Under the pieces are notes generated by a model, which was not told the DNA's origin, did no database searches, and saw only the letters and a list, made by a program, of their open reading frames with translations. Both the position numbers and the translations under genes were made by a program. Shown one piece after another: positions 9,000-18,195 of a stretch of DNA of 64,000 bases. The stretch's first letter is position 1. Every line of letters starts with the position of its first letter. Source of the stretch: Rhodococcus_G sp042879035 (GTDB lineage: Bacteria > Actinomycetota > Actinomycetes > Mycobacteriales > Mycobacteriaceae); the NCBI RefSeq assembly GCF_042879035.1, contig NZ_JBIAOU010000001.1, forward strand, positions 1,054,001-1,118,000, read 5' to 3'.

Positions 9000-9144
9000 C
9001 ATCGGGGTCCGACATGTTCTCCCGTCCGCGAACGGCGGACCCGCCGGGGATGCCGGTATCCTGATGTTGTCCGATTTGTCCCTGTGTTCGAGCCGTGGTT
9101 CCCGCTTCCGCGAAGCGGTGCCGGGTTCGGCTGGAAGGTCTCGC

Positions 9145-9948
9145 GTGGAACTCCTCCTGATCCTCGTCGTTCTCGGCGCTGTCGTCTTCCTGGTCATGAA
9201 GAGCCAGAAGAAGTCCGCCGGACACACCGCCAACCAACTCGAGGACGCCAAGGCCGACGCCCGGCAGTCGATCGAGCGGCTCGGCGGCCAGGTGTACAGC
9301 CTGACCGGCACCGACACGGCGTCGAAGCAGGCGCTCGCCGACGCCTCCGAGCGCTACACCGCCGCCGGCTCGCAGATCGAGCAGGCGAACACCCCGGCCC
9401 AGGCGCGTCTGGCCAAGCAGACCGCACTCGAGGGCCTCTACTACATCCGCGCCGCCCGGACGGCGATGGGCATGGACCCCGGACCCGAGGTGCCCAGCAT
9501 CGACGGGCAGAGGTCCGCGGGACAGGTCACCGAGGACCGCGAGATCGAGTTCGAGGGCAGGCAGGTGGCCGCGTCGCCGAACCCCTCGTCCCGCACCCCC
9601 AACTACTACCCCGGCGGACGCGTCGCGGGCCGTCCGGTCCCGGCGGGCTGGTACTCCGAGCCCTGGTGGAAGCCGGCCCTCGTCGCCGGCGCCTGGGGCG
9701 TCGGGTCGATGCTGCTGTTCTCCGCGATGTTCAGCGGTATGTCGGGTGTCGGCTATGACGCCCAGGCCTTCGAGAACGGCTACGGCGACGGTTACCAGGA
9801 CGGTCTCGAGGCGGGCGGCGGCGACGCCGGGGCCGATGCGGGCGGGGACGCCGGCGGGGACTTCGGCGGCGATGCCGGTGGCGATTTCGGCGGAGACTTC
9901 GGCGGCGGGGACTTCGGCGGCGGCGACTTCGGCGGATTCGACTTCTGA
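9145..9948 (+). CDS. membrane-anchored DUF1542-like protein with Gly/Asp-rich tail
   Basis: A 267-residue protein of unknown function. One N-terminal membrane helix (ELLLILVVLGAVVFLVM) is followed by a Lys-rich stop-transfer and a helical segment of about 90 residues (QLEDAKADARQSIERLGGQ onward) that looks like a coiled coil. A second hydrophobic stretch lies near residues 175-200 (ALVAGAWGVGSMLLFSAMF). The tail is low complexity: repeated GGDFGG and GGDAGG units, ending GGFDF. The GTG start at 9145 has GGAAGG six bases upstream. A perfect 16-bp terminator follows the stop. The acidic Gly-rich tail resembles those of poorly characterised actinobacterial envelope proteins, and no function is assigned. 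Confidence 0.8.
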   Translation: MELLLILVVLGAVVFLVMKSQKKSAGHTANQLEDAKADARQSIERLGGQVYSLTGTDTASKQALADASERYTAAGSQIEQANTPAQARLAKQTALEGLYYIRAARTAMGMDPGPEVPSIDGQRSAGQVTEDREIEFEGRQVAASPNPSSRTPNYYPGGRVAGRPVPAGWYSEPWWKPALVAGAWGVGSMLLFSAMFSGMSGVGYDAQAFENGYGDGYQDGLEAGGGDAGADAGGDAGGDFGGDAGGDFGGDFGGGDFGGGDFGGFDF

Positions 9949-9960
9949 ACCGACGACATT

Positions 9961-9995
9961 CGAGCGGCCCGGGTCCGGCGGACCCGGGCCGCTCG
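9961..9995 (+). terminator. strong terminator after the DUF1542-like gene
   Basis: CGAGCGGCCCGGGTCC (9961-9976), loop GGC and its exact complement (9980-9995) make a 16-bp perfect stem. It can also serve the convergent nei transcript. Confidence 0.75.
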
Positions 9996-10044
9996 GTGTC
10001 TCAGGGACGCTCGGTGTCTCAGGGACGCTCGGTGTTTCAGGGAC
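9991..10044. repeat. 18-bp tandem repeat, three units
   Basis: Units starting GCTCGGTGTCTCAGGGAC lie at 9991-10008, 10009-10026 and 10027-10044. The third has one C-to-T change, and a partial fourth copy reaches the nei stop codon. The array overlaps the end of the preceding terminator and contains no gene. Confidence 0.85.
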
Positions 10045-10050
10045 GTTCGG

Positions 10051-10848
10051 TCACGCCGGCTGACAGGCCGGGCACCAGAAGAGGTTGCGCGCCTTCATCA
10101 CCGCGTGCAGCACGGGTGTGCCGCAGACCCGGCACGGCTCCCCCGCCCGGCGGTAGACGTACGTGCGCGGGCGGTCCACCGCGTACGACGGCGCACCGTG
10201 ATCGTGCTCGGGACGTACGACGTGCATGACACCGGCGTCGACCCCGACCGCCATCAAGCCCACCAGGTCCGTCCACACGGCGTCCCACTCGGCGCGACCG
10301 ACCTTCGCGCCCGGCCGGTCGGGATGGATGCCGTGCCGGAACAGAACCTCGGCGCGGTACACGTTGCCGACTCCGGCGAGTACCGCCTGGTCCATGAGCA
10401 GAGCCCCGATCGCGGTCTGCGACTTGGAGATTCGCCGCCACGCCCGGTCCGGGTCGGCGTTCTGGCGCAGCGGGTCCGGGCCCAGCCTTCGTTCGAGTGC
10501 CCGCACCTGCGGTACGTCGTAGATCTCGCATGCGGTCGGGCCGCGCAGGTCGGTACCGACCTGCGCGCCGACCATCCGCATCCGCACCTGCCCGACCGGC
10601 GCGCCCATCGGCAGCGGCATCTCGGTGAACTTGCCGTACAACCCGAGGTGGACGTGCACGATCCGGCCGCCCTCGTAGTGGTGCAGCAGGTGCTTGCCGT
10701 TGGCCTCCGCCCGCTCGAGGACGCGACCGTCGACCGACGCCGCCCCGGCGTCGAACCGCCCCTGCGGGCTCGACACGCGAACGGGAGCACCGGCGAAGTG
10801 TCGCTGGTGCTCCCGCGCGAGTCTGTGGAGGGTGTGCCCCTCGGGCAC
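10051..10848 (-). CDS. nei: Fpg/Nei-family DNA glycosylase (Rv2464c-like)
   Basis: Base-excision repair glycosylase/AP lyase acting on oxidised bases. After Met removal the catalytic Pro1-Glu2 pair is in place (MPEGHTLHRLA). The helix-two-turns-helix region has LMDQAVLAGVGNVYRAEVLF, and a C-terminal zinc finger is formed by CRVCGTPV and CPACQ. At 265 residues it is of family length. HTLHRLA after PEG is more Nei-like than Fpg-like. The start is a GTG 3 bp after the rpiB stop, so the two form an operon, the same neighbours as in mycobacteria. Confidence 0.92.
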   Translation of the reverse strand: MPEGHTLHRLAREHQRHFAGAPVRVSSPQGRFDAGAASVDGRVLERAEANGKHLLHHYEGGRIVHVHLGLYGKFTEMPLPMGAPVGQVRMRMVGAQVGTDLRGPTACEIYDVPQVRALERRLGPDPLRQNADPDRAWRRISKSQTAIGALLMDQAVLAGVGNVYRAEVLFRHGIHPDRPGAKVGRAEWDAVWTDLVGLMAVGVDAGVMHVVRPEHDHGAPSYAVDRPRTYVYRRAGEPCRVCGTPVLHAVMKARNLFWCPACQPA

Positions 10849-10851
10849 GTC

Positions 10852-11325
<474 letters not shown>

Positions 11326-11349
11326 GGCGCCAATTCTTGCAGGCTGTCC

Positions 11350-11395
11350 CCCGTGAGTCCTTCCGGCCCCCGTGGGGGCCGGAAGGACTCACGGG
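11350..11395. terminator. 22-bp perfect-stem hairpin between the nitroreductase gene and rpiB
   Basis: CCCGTGAGTCCTTCCGG followed by CCCCC (11350-11371), a 2-base centre, and the exact complement (11374-11395). It lies 10 bp beyond the stop of the upstream minus-strand gene. The stem is longer than a typical terminator needs. Confidence 0.65.
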
Positions 11396-11405
11396 CGCGC
11401 AGCGG

Positions 11406-12029
11406 CTACTCGAAGGACGGGCCCTCGGTGCGGGTGCGCTTGAGCTCGAAGAAGTGCGGGTAGCCGGCCAGAGCGACGACGCCGTCCCACACCTTGCCCG
11501 CGTCCTCGCCGCGCGGGATCCGCGACAGGACCGGCCCGAAGAACGCCACGCCGTTGACGTGGATCGTCGGCGTTCCGACGTCGTCGCCGACCGCGTCCAT
11601 ACCCGCCTTGTGGCTGGCCCGCAGCGCCTCGTCGTGGACATCGGTGTCGGCGGCGGACGCCAGATCGGCCGGGAGCCCCACCTCGGCGAGCGCCTCCGCG
11701 ATCACCACCGCGAAGTCCTGGTTGCCCTGGTCGTGGATGCGGGTGCCCATCGCGGTGTACAGCGGCGCGAGCACCTCGTCGCCGTGGGCCTGCGCGGCGG
11801 CGATCGCGACGCGCACCGGGCCCCACGCCTTCTCCATCCGTTCCCGGTACTGCTCGGGCAGTTCGCGGCCCTCGTTGAGCACCGCGAGGCTCATCACGTG
11901 GAAGTTCGCCTCGATGTCGCGGACCTTCTCGACCTCGAGAATCCAGCGGGAGGTGATCCAGCACCACGGGCACAGCGGATCGAACCAGAAGTCGGCGGTG
12001 TCCTTACCTGCGGCACGTGTCTCGGTCAC
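11406..12029 (-). CDS. mycothiol-dependent nitroreductase/DsbA-family protein (Rv2466c-like)
   Basis: Thioredoxin-fold protein of 207 residues with the redox motif CPWC (FWFDPLCPWCWITSRW, near residues 18-28), an inserted helical domain and the cis-Pro region GTPTIHV. The M. tuberculosis homologue Rv2466c is a mycothiol-dependent reductase that activates nitro-aromatic prodrugs and responds to oxidative stress; the same cofactor is expected here. The GTG at 12029 is chosen because GGAG lies 6 bp upstream; an ATG four codons earlier has a poorer site. It lies between pepN and rpiB as in mycobacteria, with a divergent FAD reductase gene added. Confidence 0.88.
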   Translation of the reverse strand: MTETRAAGKDTADFWFDPLCPWCWITSRWILEVEKVRDIEANFHVMSLAVLNEGRELPEQYRERMEKAWGPVRVAIAAAQAHGDEVLAPLYTAMGTRIHDQGNQDFAVVIAEALAEVGLPADLASAADTDVHDEALRASHKAGMDAVGDDVGTPTIHVNGVAFFGPVLSRIPRGEDAGKVWDGVVALAGYPHFFELKRTRTEGPSFE

Positions 12030-12171
12030 TCGAAACTCCATCCATCATTCATCGATTCCGGGCAGTCGCCCTCGGTCTGGAACGCGGGACGGACGCAATT
12101 GCTTCCCGGGGTGCGACCGCGGGCAGTACGGTCGACGTACTGAAGGATTCCCCGACCACGGAGCGTGACCG

Positions 12172-13407
12172 ATGTCAGCGAACCGGACCTTCGTCATCGT
12201 CGGCGGCGGACTCGCCGGAGCCAAGCTTGCGGAGGCCTTGCGCGACAACGACTTCGACGGCGAGATCGTGCTGTTCTGCGCGGAGGAGCACCTCCCCTAC
12301 GAGCGACCACCGCTGTCGAAGGACCACATGATCGTCGGCAAGCCGCTCGACGCGTTCACCGTCCATCCCGGCGACTGGTACCGCGATCACCGCGTCGACG
12401 TGCGGCTCGGCACCACGGTCACCGCCCTCGACCCGGCCGCGCACACCGTCACCCTGCCGGACGGGAGCACCGTGCACTACGACAAGGCGGCGCTCGCGAC
12501 GGGGTCGAGGTCGCGTCGGCCACCGATCCCCGGCGCCGACGCTCCGAACGTGCGGTACCTGCGCACCGTCGACGAGTCCGACGACCTGCTCGGGACGCTG
12601 ACCCACGGCACACACCTGGTGATCGTCGGGGCCGGCTGGATCGGTCTCGAGATCGCCGCCGCCGCACGGGGCCGGGAGGTGACGGTCACCGTCGTCGAGA
12701 CCGCACCGCTGCCCCTGTTCGGGGCGCTCGGCCCCGAGATGGGCACCGTGTTCGCCGAACTGCACCGCGAACACGGGGTGGATCTGCGGCTCGAGGCGTC
12801 GGTCGAGTCGATCGTCACCGGCGACGACGGTCGCGCCACCGCGGTGCGGCTCGCCGGCGGTGAGGAGCTCGCGGCGGACGTCGTCCTCGTCGCGGTCGGT
12901 GCCGCGCCGAATGTGGAACTGGCGCAGGCGGCGGGCCTCGACGTCGACGGCGGTGTGCTCGTCGACGCCGCCCTGACCACCAGCGACCCCGACATCGTCG
13001 CGATCGGTGACATCGCCGCCCACCAGCATCCGGTGCTCGGCACCCGGGTCCGGGTCGAGCACTGGGCGAACGCCCTGAACCAGCCCGCGGTCGCCGCCGC
13101 CACGATGCTCGGACGGACGGCCGCGTACACGAACCTGCCGTACTTCTTCACCGACCAGTACGAGCTCGGCATGGAGTACGTCGGGCACACCCCGAACGGG
13201 TACGCCAGGGTGGTCGTTCGCGGCGACGCGGCCCGGCACGAGTTCGTCGCGTTCTGGCTCGACGACTCCGACCGCGTGCTGGCAGGCATGAACGTCAACG
13301 TCTGGGACGTCACCGACGCGATCAAGGCGATCATCGGGTCCCGGCAGCCCGTGAACGCCGAACGGCTCGCGGATCCGGCGGTGCCACTGGACGACGCGTA
13401 CGCGTGA
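12172..13407 (+). CDS. FAD/NAD(P)H-dependent ferredoxin/rubredoxin reductase-type oxidoreductase
   Basis: Two Rossmann domains: FAD binding at FVIVGGGLAGAKLAEALR (residues 7-24) and NAD(P)H binding at LVIVGAGWIGLEIAAAARG (about 145-163). IVAIGDIAA is the second FAD motif. The C-terminal domain with VEHWANALNQ is typical of reductases that feed cytochrome P450s or oxygenases (for example Rv1869c). It is 411 residues long. No ferredoxin or P450 gene lies nearby, so the electron acceptor is unknown. The 142-bp gap to the divergent nitroreductase gene holds the promoters. Confidence 0.88.
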   Translation: MSANRTFVIVGGGLAGAKLAEALRDNDFDGEIVLFCAEEHLPYERPPLSKDHMIVGKPLDAFTVHPGDWYRDHRVDVRLGTTVTALDPAAHTVTLPDGSTVHYDKAALATGSRSRRPPIPGADAPNVRYLRTVDESDDLLGTLTHGTHLVIVGAGWIGLEIAAAARGREVTVTVVETAPLPLFGALGPEMGTVFAELHREHGVDLRLEASVESIVTGDDGRATAVRLAGGEELAADVVLVAVGAAPNVELAQAAGLDVDGGVLVDAALTTSDPDIVAIGDIAAHQHPVLGTRVRVEHWANALNQPAVAAATMLGRTAAYTNLPYFFTDQYELGMEYVGHTPNGYARVVVRGDAARHEFVAFWLDDSDRVLAGMNVNVWDVTDAIKAIIGSRQPVNAERLADPAVPLDDAYA

Positions 13408-13483
13408 GCGGTCGTACGCGTCGCCCTCACGTGATGGGATAGGGGTCGTTCCCCATCGTCCCCAGTGCGAGGAGTGTTCCCCC

Positions 13484-16063
13484 GTGGCCCCACCGAACCT
13501 GACCCGCGAACAGGCAGCTGAGCGCGCGTCACTGCTGACCGTCGACAACTACGCCGTCGAGCTGGACCTGACCGACGGCGCCGGGGGCCCGGGCGATGGG
13601 ACCTTCCGTTCCCGCACCACGGTCACGTTCGACGCCACCGAGGGCTCCGCGACGTTCATCGACCTGATCGCGAAGACCGTGCACTCGGCCACCCTCAACG
13701 GAACCGCGATCGACACCTCCGAGTACACCGAGGAGACCGGGATCCCGTTGCCTCGGCTCGCGGCCCGCAACGAGCTGATCATCGACGCGGACTGCCTGTA
13801 CACCAACACCGGTGAGGGCCTGCACCGCTTCGTCGACCCCACCGACCAGAGCGTGTACCTGTACTCGCAGTTCGAAACGGCGGACGCCAAGCGCATGTTC
13901 GCCTGCTTCGACCAGCCGGACCTCAAGGCCACCTTCGACATCCGCGTCACCGCGCCGGTGGACTGGCGGGTGATCTCCAACGCGGACGTCGTGGCGACCC
14001 TCGCCGCGACCCCGGGTGAGCACATCTTCCGCACGACCCCGCGGATGAGCACCTACCTGGTCGCGTTGATCGCCGGGCCGTACGCCCAGTGGACCGACTC
14101 GTACTCCGACGAGCACGGCCACATTCCGCTCGGTATCTACTGCCGCGCCTCGCTGGCCGAGCACATGGACGCCGAGCGGCTCTTCACGGAGACGAAGCAG
14201 GGATTCGACTTCTACCACCGCAACTTCGGCGTTCCGTACGCGTTCGGCAAGTACGACCAGCTGTTCGTGCCCGAGTTCAATGCCGGCGCGATGGAGAACG
14301 CGGGCGCGGTGACGTTCCTCGAGGACTACGTCTTCCGGTCCAAGGTCACGCGCTACTCGTACGAGCGGCGCGCCGAGACCGTGCTCCACGAGATGGCGCA
14401 CATGTGGTTCGGCGACCTGGTCACCATGAGGTGGTGGGACGACCTGTGGCTCAACGAGTCGTTCGCGACGTTCGCGTCGGTGCTGTGCCAGACCGAGGCG
14501 ACCGAGTACACCAACGCGTGGACGACGTTCGCGAACGTCGAGAAGTCGTGGGCGTACCGGCAGGACCAGCTGCCGTCGACGCACCCGATCGCCGCCGACA
14601 TCCCCGACCTCGCCGCGGTCGAGGTGAACTTCGACGGCATCACCTACGCCAAGGGCGCGTCGGTGCTCAAGCAGCTCGTCGCGTACGTCGGGCTGGAACC
14701 GTTCCTCGCGGGCCTGCGCGCGTACTTCGCCGAGCACGCGTTCGGCAACGCCACGTTCGACGACCTGCTCGCGGCGCTGGAGAAGGCGTCCGGACGAGAT
14801 CTGTCCGGCTGGGGCGCGCAGTGGCTCAAGACCACCGGCCTGAACATCCTGCGGCCGCAGTTCGAGGTGGACGCCGACGGGAAGTTCACCTCCTTCGCGG
14901 TGCTGCAGGACGGCGCGGCGCCGGGCGCGGGCGAGACCCGGGTGCACCGGCTCGCGATCGGTGTCTACGACGACGCGGACGGCAAGCTGGTCCGCACGCA
15001 GCGCGTCGAACTCGACGTCGAGGGTGCCCGCACCGAGGTTCCGGAGTTGATCGGGACCTCCCGCGGCAAGCTGGTGCTGATCAACGACGACGACCTCACC
15101 TACTGCTCGGTGCGGCTCGATCCCGAGTCGCTCGCCACGGCGATCGACCGGATCGGCGACATCGCCGATCCCCTGCCCCGCACCCTGGTGTGGTCGGCGG
15201 CGTGGGAGATGACCCGGCAGGCCGAGCTCAAGGCCCGCGATTTCGTCGCGCTCGTGCAGCACGGCATCGGCTCCGAAACCGAGGTCGGTGTGGTGCAGCG
15301 GCTGCTGCTGCAGGCGCACACGGCGCTCGCGAGCTACGCCGAACCCAGTTGGGCGACGGAGACCGGCTGGCCGGGATTCGCGAACCGGCTGCTGGAGTTG
15401 GCCCGGGAGGCGGAGGCCGGATCCGACCATCAGCTCGCCTTCGTCGGCGCCCTCGCCGCGGCGCAGCTCTCGCCGTGGCACACCGAGGTCCTCGCCGAAC
15501 TGCTCGACGGCGCACCGGAATCGGTAGGGCTTCCTGGCCTCGTTGTCGACACCGACCTGCGGTGGCGGCTGGTGAGCGCGCTCGCGGCAGCGGGCGAGGT
15601 CGACGCCGAGGGCATCGAGTCGCCGTTCATCGACGCCGAGGCCGAGCGCGATCCGACGGCGGCCGGAGCGCGGGCGGCGGCCGCGGCCCGTGCCGCGCGA
15701 CCGCAGGCCGCGGTCAAGGAGCAGACGTGGGCGACGGCCGTGTTCGACGAGTCGGTCCCGAACATCACGACGCGGGCGATCATCGGCGGATTCGCCGGTC
15801 CCGGCCAGTCCGAGCTCCTCGAACCGTTCGTCGCCCGCTACTTCGCCGACATCGCCGGGGTGTGGGAGCGGCGATCCAGCGAGGTCGCGCAGACCGTGGT
15901 CGTCGGGCTGTACCCGTCGTGGTCGATCAGTGAGGCGTCCGTCGCCGCGGCGGACGCGTTCCTGGCGGGCGAGCATCCGCCGGCGCTGCGCCGGCTCGTC
16001 GTCGAGGGCAGGGCGGGGATCGTGCGGTCCCTCGCCGCGCGTGCGTTCGACGCGGCCGACTGA
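13484..16063 (+). CDS. pepN: aminopeptidase N (M1 zinc metallopeptidase)
   Basis: Cytosolic broad-specificity aminopeptidase of 859 residues. The exopeptidase motif GAMEN is at 268-272. The zinc site is HEMAH at 302-306, with the third ligand Glu in WLNESFATF about 19 residues later. The N-terminal beta-saddle and the C-terminal ERAP1-like helical domain, rich in Ala and Glu, are complete. The GTG start has GAGGAG upstream with a 9-bp spacer. It is followed by a palindromic bidirectional terminator. Confidence 0.97.
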   Translation: MAPPNLTREQAAERASLLTVDNYAVELDLTDGAGGPGDGTFRSRTTVTFDATEGSATFIDLIAKTVHSATLNGTAIDTSEYTEETGIPLPRLAARNELIIDADCLYTNTGEGLHRFVDPTDQSVYLYSQFETADAKRMFACFDQPDLKATFDIRVTAPVDWRVISNADVVATLAATPGEHIFRTTPRMSTYLVALIAGPYAQWTDSYSDEHGHIPLGIYCRASLAEHMDAERLFTETKQGFDFYHRNFGVPYAFGKYDQLFVPEFNAGAMENAGAVTFLEDYVFRSKVTRYSYERRAETVLHEMAHMWFGDLVTMRWWDDLWLNESFATFASVLCQTEATEYTNAWTTFANVEKSWAYRQDQLPSTHPIAADIPDLAAVEVNFDGITYAKGASVLKQLVAYVGLEPFLAGLRAYFAEHAFGNATFDDLLAALEKASGRDLSGWGAQWLKTTGLNILRPQFEVDADGKFTSFAVLQDGAAPGAGETRVHRLAIGVYDDADGKLVRTQRVELDVEGARTEVPELIGTSRGKLVLINDDDLTYCSVRLDPESLATAIDRIGDIADPLPRTLVWSAAWEMTRQAELKARDFVALVQHGIGSETEVGVVQRLLLQAHTALASYAEPSWATETGWPGFANRLLELAREAEAGSDHQLAFVGALAAAQLSPWHTEVLAELLDGAPESVGLPGLVVDTDLRWRLVSALAAAGEVDAEGIESPFIDAEAERDPTAAGARAAAAARAARPQAAVKEQTWATAVFDESVPNITTRAIIGGFAGPGQSELLEPFVARYFADIAGVWERRSSEVAQTVVVGLYPSWSISEASVAAADAFLAGEHPPALRRLVVEGRAGIVRSLAARAFDAAD

Positions 16064-16077
16064 CCCCGAAACCACAA

Positions 16078-16116
16078 GTTCCCCGATGTCACAGTGTCAC
16101 TGTGACATCGGGGAAC
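16078..16116. terminator. bidirectional terminator between pepN and the DUF5130 gene
   Basis: A 39-bp perfect inverted repeat with a single central base: GTTCCCCGATGTCACAGTG at 16078-16096 and its complement at 16098-16116. It lies midway between convergent genes. Confidence 0.75.
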
Positions 16117-16129
16117 CTCGAGGTGCTGT

Positions 16130-16600
16130 CTACCGCTTCGTGATCGCTGCGCTCATCACCCGGATGGCGCTGATCAGCCCGTCGATCAGGTCGGACTCGG
16201 CGAACGAGGACACAGCCGCGGTCACACCGAGCTGCGCGACGCGGTCGGTGACGCGATCGGCGACGCCGCGGCCCGAGCGGATCTCGACCACGCGCTGGTT
16301 CGGGGACACCGCGATCAGCACCGAGCGCTCGGCCTCCGGCGTGGTCGGGAACAGCGCGGCGACACCGGCTGCCGGGTCCTCGCCGAGCGAGCCGACGTAG
16401 GCGTTGAACCGGACCTTCGTCGCGCGGGTGGCGTCGGTGAGGGCATCGTCGAGGGCGACGAGTTCGTCGACGCTGAACGGAAGGTCGTCGAACGGCTCGC
16501 CGATGCGGTGCACCGCGGACACGCGCCCGCTCGACGTGACGGCCGAGCCGACGGGAAGGTCGGCCTCGATCACGGCCGGGAACGTGCTACCACCTGCCAC
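16130..16600 (-). CDS. DUF5130 family protein (Rv2468c-like)
   Basis: A 156-residue soluble protein resembling a TPM-type domain: LDDALTDATRATKVRFNAYVG, then ERSVLIAVSPNQRVVEIRSG and a final helix. From memory, the mycobacterial orthologue and its small membrane neighbour co-purify with the cytochrome bcc-aa3 supercomplex; I cannot verify this here. Its start overlaps the end of the upstream gene by 14 bp, so they are translationally coupled. Confidence 0.78.
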   Translation of the reverse strand: MAGGSTFPAVIEADLPVGSAVTSSGRVSAVHRIGEPFDDLPFSVDELVALDDALTDATRATKVRFNAYVGSLGEDPAAGVAALFPTTPEAERSVLIAVSPNQRVVEIRSGRGVADRVTDRVAQLGVTAAVSSFAESDLIDGLISAIRVMSAAITKR

Positions 16601-16856
16601 TTGCGGAACCTCCGATCAGATCTGCCGAGCCGGCCTCGATCGCCGCGTGGTGGCCACCGTCGTGGTGGCCCGGGCGGGTCGTGACCTCGTCGACGGCGGA
16701 CCAGAGCACCGGCTCGTGGGTCCACTCCTTGTCGAGCGAGTAGTGGGAGGGCGTGTCACCGGGGACGGGCTTGGCCAGGTAGCACAGCCCCGCGATGATC
16801 GCCGTGACGACGACGGGAATCCCGACGAAGATCAGCGTTGTCTCGAGAATGCTCAC
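16587..16856 (-). CDS. ctaJ: small membrane protein, probable aa3-type oxidase subunit CtaJ
   Basis: An 89-residue protein with one N-terminal membrane helix (ETTLIFVGIPVVVTAIIAGLCYLA) and a hydrophilic tail containing HYSLDKEWTHEPVLWSA and a His-rich patch (HHDGGHH). Size, topology, the WTHEPVLWSA segment and coupling to the DUF5130 gene fit CtaJ, a small accessory subunit of the mycobacterial cytochrome oxidase supercomplex. The assignment rests on family recall and on the pepN-glbO gene order, not on a search. It starts at GTG. Confidence 0.62.
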   Translation of the reverse strand: MSILETTLIFVGIPVVVTAIIAGLCYLAKPVPGDTPSHYSLDKEWTHEPVLWSAVDEVTTRPGHHDGGHHAAIEAGSADLIGGSASGRW

Positions 16857-16913
16857 CCGCCAAAGGTAGCCCAGTGGCAGCCGAAATGCGCCGTTGGGGC
16901 CGGGTTGTGCGGG

Positions 16914-17567
16914 TCAGGCGGCGCCCTCGCCGAGGTACCTCAGCCACAGCGGGTCGAGTTCCTTGGTTGCGGCGAGCAGCCGCCAGTGCTGCCCCTTCGG
17001 CGGAACCAGCGCGGCGCGCAGAGTCCAACCGAGCTCGCTGAGCAGTTTGTCCGCTTTGCGGTGATTGCAGGGTGCGCAGCACGCGACGCAGTTCTCCCAC
17101 GAGTGATCGCCGCCGCGACTGCGCGGAACGACGTGGTCGATCGTCTCGGCCTTGTCACCGCAGTAGGCACAGCGGAACCGGTCGCGATGCATCAGCGCGG
17201 CACGGGTCATCGGGATGCGGGCCCGGTACGGCACCCGCACATAGGTGCGGAGTCGGATCACGGACGGGACCTGAACCGAGGATCCGGCGGAATGGATCAC
17301 CTGGCCGAGCGGGTCCTCGTGGACGGAGTCGGCCTTGTCGCAGACCAGCAGGACCACCGCGCGGCGGGCGGAGAGGGCGGTGAGGGGTTCGTAGGTGGCG
17401 TTGAGAAGCAGCACCCGGCGTTTCACCCAGGCGGGCACCGCGTCCTCGTTCGAGGGTGCGGTGCCTTCGTCGATCATGTGCAGGGTTGAGGCCCCCGGCC
17501 CACGCCGGTCACGCGGGTCGGTGGGCTCGAGTTGTCGATGCGCTCGGGCGCCGTGCCGGTGCTTCAT
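16914..17567 (-). CDS. HNH endonuclease domain protein (Rv2469c-like)
   Basis: A 217-residue protein with a C-terminal HNH domain: RDRFRCAYCGDKAETIDHVV (zinc Cys pair and the catalytic His region) and WENCVACCAPCNHRKADKL. The segment before it (KRRVLLLNATYEPLTALSARRAVVLL) is the conserved N-terminal module of this actinobacterial family. The ATG at 17567 has GGAGG four bases upstream. The chromosomal position next to glbO is conserved in mycobacteria, so this is a housekeeping or repair nuclease candidate and not a mobile-element homing enzyme. Substrate unknown. Confidence 0.88.
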   Translation of the reverse strand: MKHRHGARAHRQLEPTDPRDRRGPGASTLHMIDEGTAPSNEDAVPAWVKRRVLLLNATYEPLTALSARRAVVLLVCDKADSVHEDPLGQVIHSAGSSVQVPSVIRLRTYVRVPYRARIPMTRAALMHRDRFRCAYCGDKAETIDHVVPRSRGGDHSWENCVACCAPCNHRKADKLLSELGWTLRAALVPPKGQHWRLLAATKELDPLWLRYLGEGAA

Positions 17568-17742
17568 GCCACCTCCGGGAAAATTCCTCACAAGTGCACC
17601 ACGGATGACACGCCGACGCACGCCCATTTCGGGACCAATTCGTCGCATGTCCGGTGAACAGTCGGCGTACGGACGCCCCCCGCGACGCCCGGTGCGGGCG
17701 CGCGTCGACGCGTCCGGGCGCGGCGGGCACAATGGAGTGGCC

Positions 17743-18138
17743 ATGACTGATGCCGAGATGAGCTTCTACGATGCGGTCGGCGGTGCCGAGACGTTCCGCA
17801 AACTGACCGCCCGGTTCTACGAGGAAGTCGCGAAGGACGAGATCGTCCGACCCCTGTACCCCGAGGAGGACCTGGGCCCGGCCGAGCGCCGGATGCGCAT
17901 GTTCCTCGAGCAGTACTGGGGCGGACCCCGGACCTACTCGGACGAGCGCGGCCACCCCCGGCTGCGGATGCGCCACAATCCGTTCCGGATCGGACCACTC
18001 GAGCGCGACGCCTGGCTGCGCTGCATGCACGTCGCGATCGACTCGATCGACGAGCGAACCCTCGACGCCGAGCACCGGCGCGCGCTGACGGAGTACATGG
18101 ACATGGCCGCCGCCTCACTGGTGAACTCCCCGGTCTGA
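17743..18138 (+). CDS. glbO: group II truncated hemoglobin
   Basis: A 131-residue globin opening SFYDAVGGAETFRKLTARFY. The distal pocket is near FLEQYWGGPRTYSDERGHPRL and the proximal His lies in RMRHNPFRIG. Group II globins such as mycobacterial GlbO bind oxygen tightly and are linked to NO/peroxide handling and respiration. The ATG at 17743 has GGAG five bases upstream. It precedes aglA by 57 bp, the same order as Rv2470-Rv2471. Confidence 0.96.
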   Translation: MTDAEMSFYDAVGGAETFRKLTARFYEEVAKDEIVRPLYPEEDLGPAERRMRMFLEQYWGGPRTYSDERGHPRLRMRHNPFRIGPLERDAWLRCMHVAIDSIDERTLDAEHRRALTEYMDMAAASLVNSPV

Positions 18139-18195
18139 CGACACGATCCGCGTACGACTCGTGGGCGCCGCGGGTCTGTGGCACTGTGACCTCTC

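Noticed and set aside
16914..17567. Homing or intron-encoded HNH endonuclease
   Set aside because: The gene holds the same chromosomal position next to glbO in mycobacteria and has its own conserved N-terminal module.
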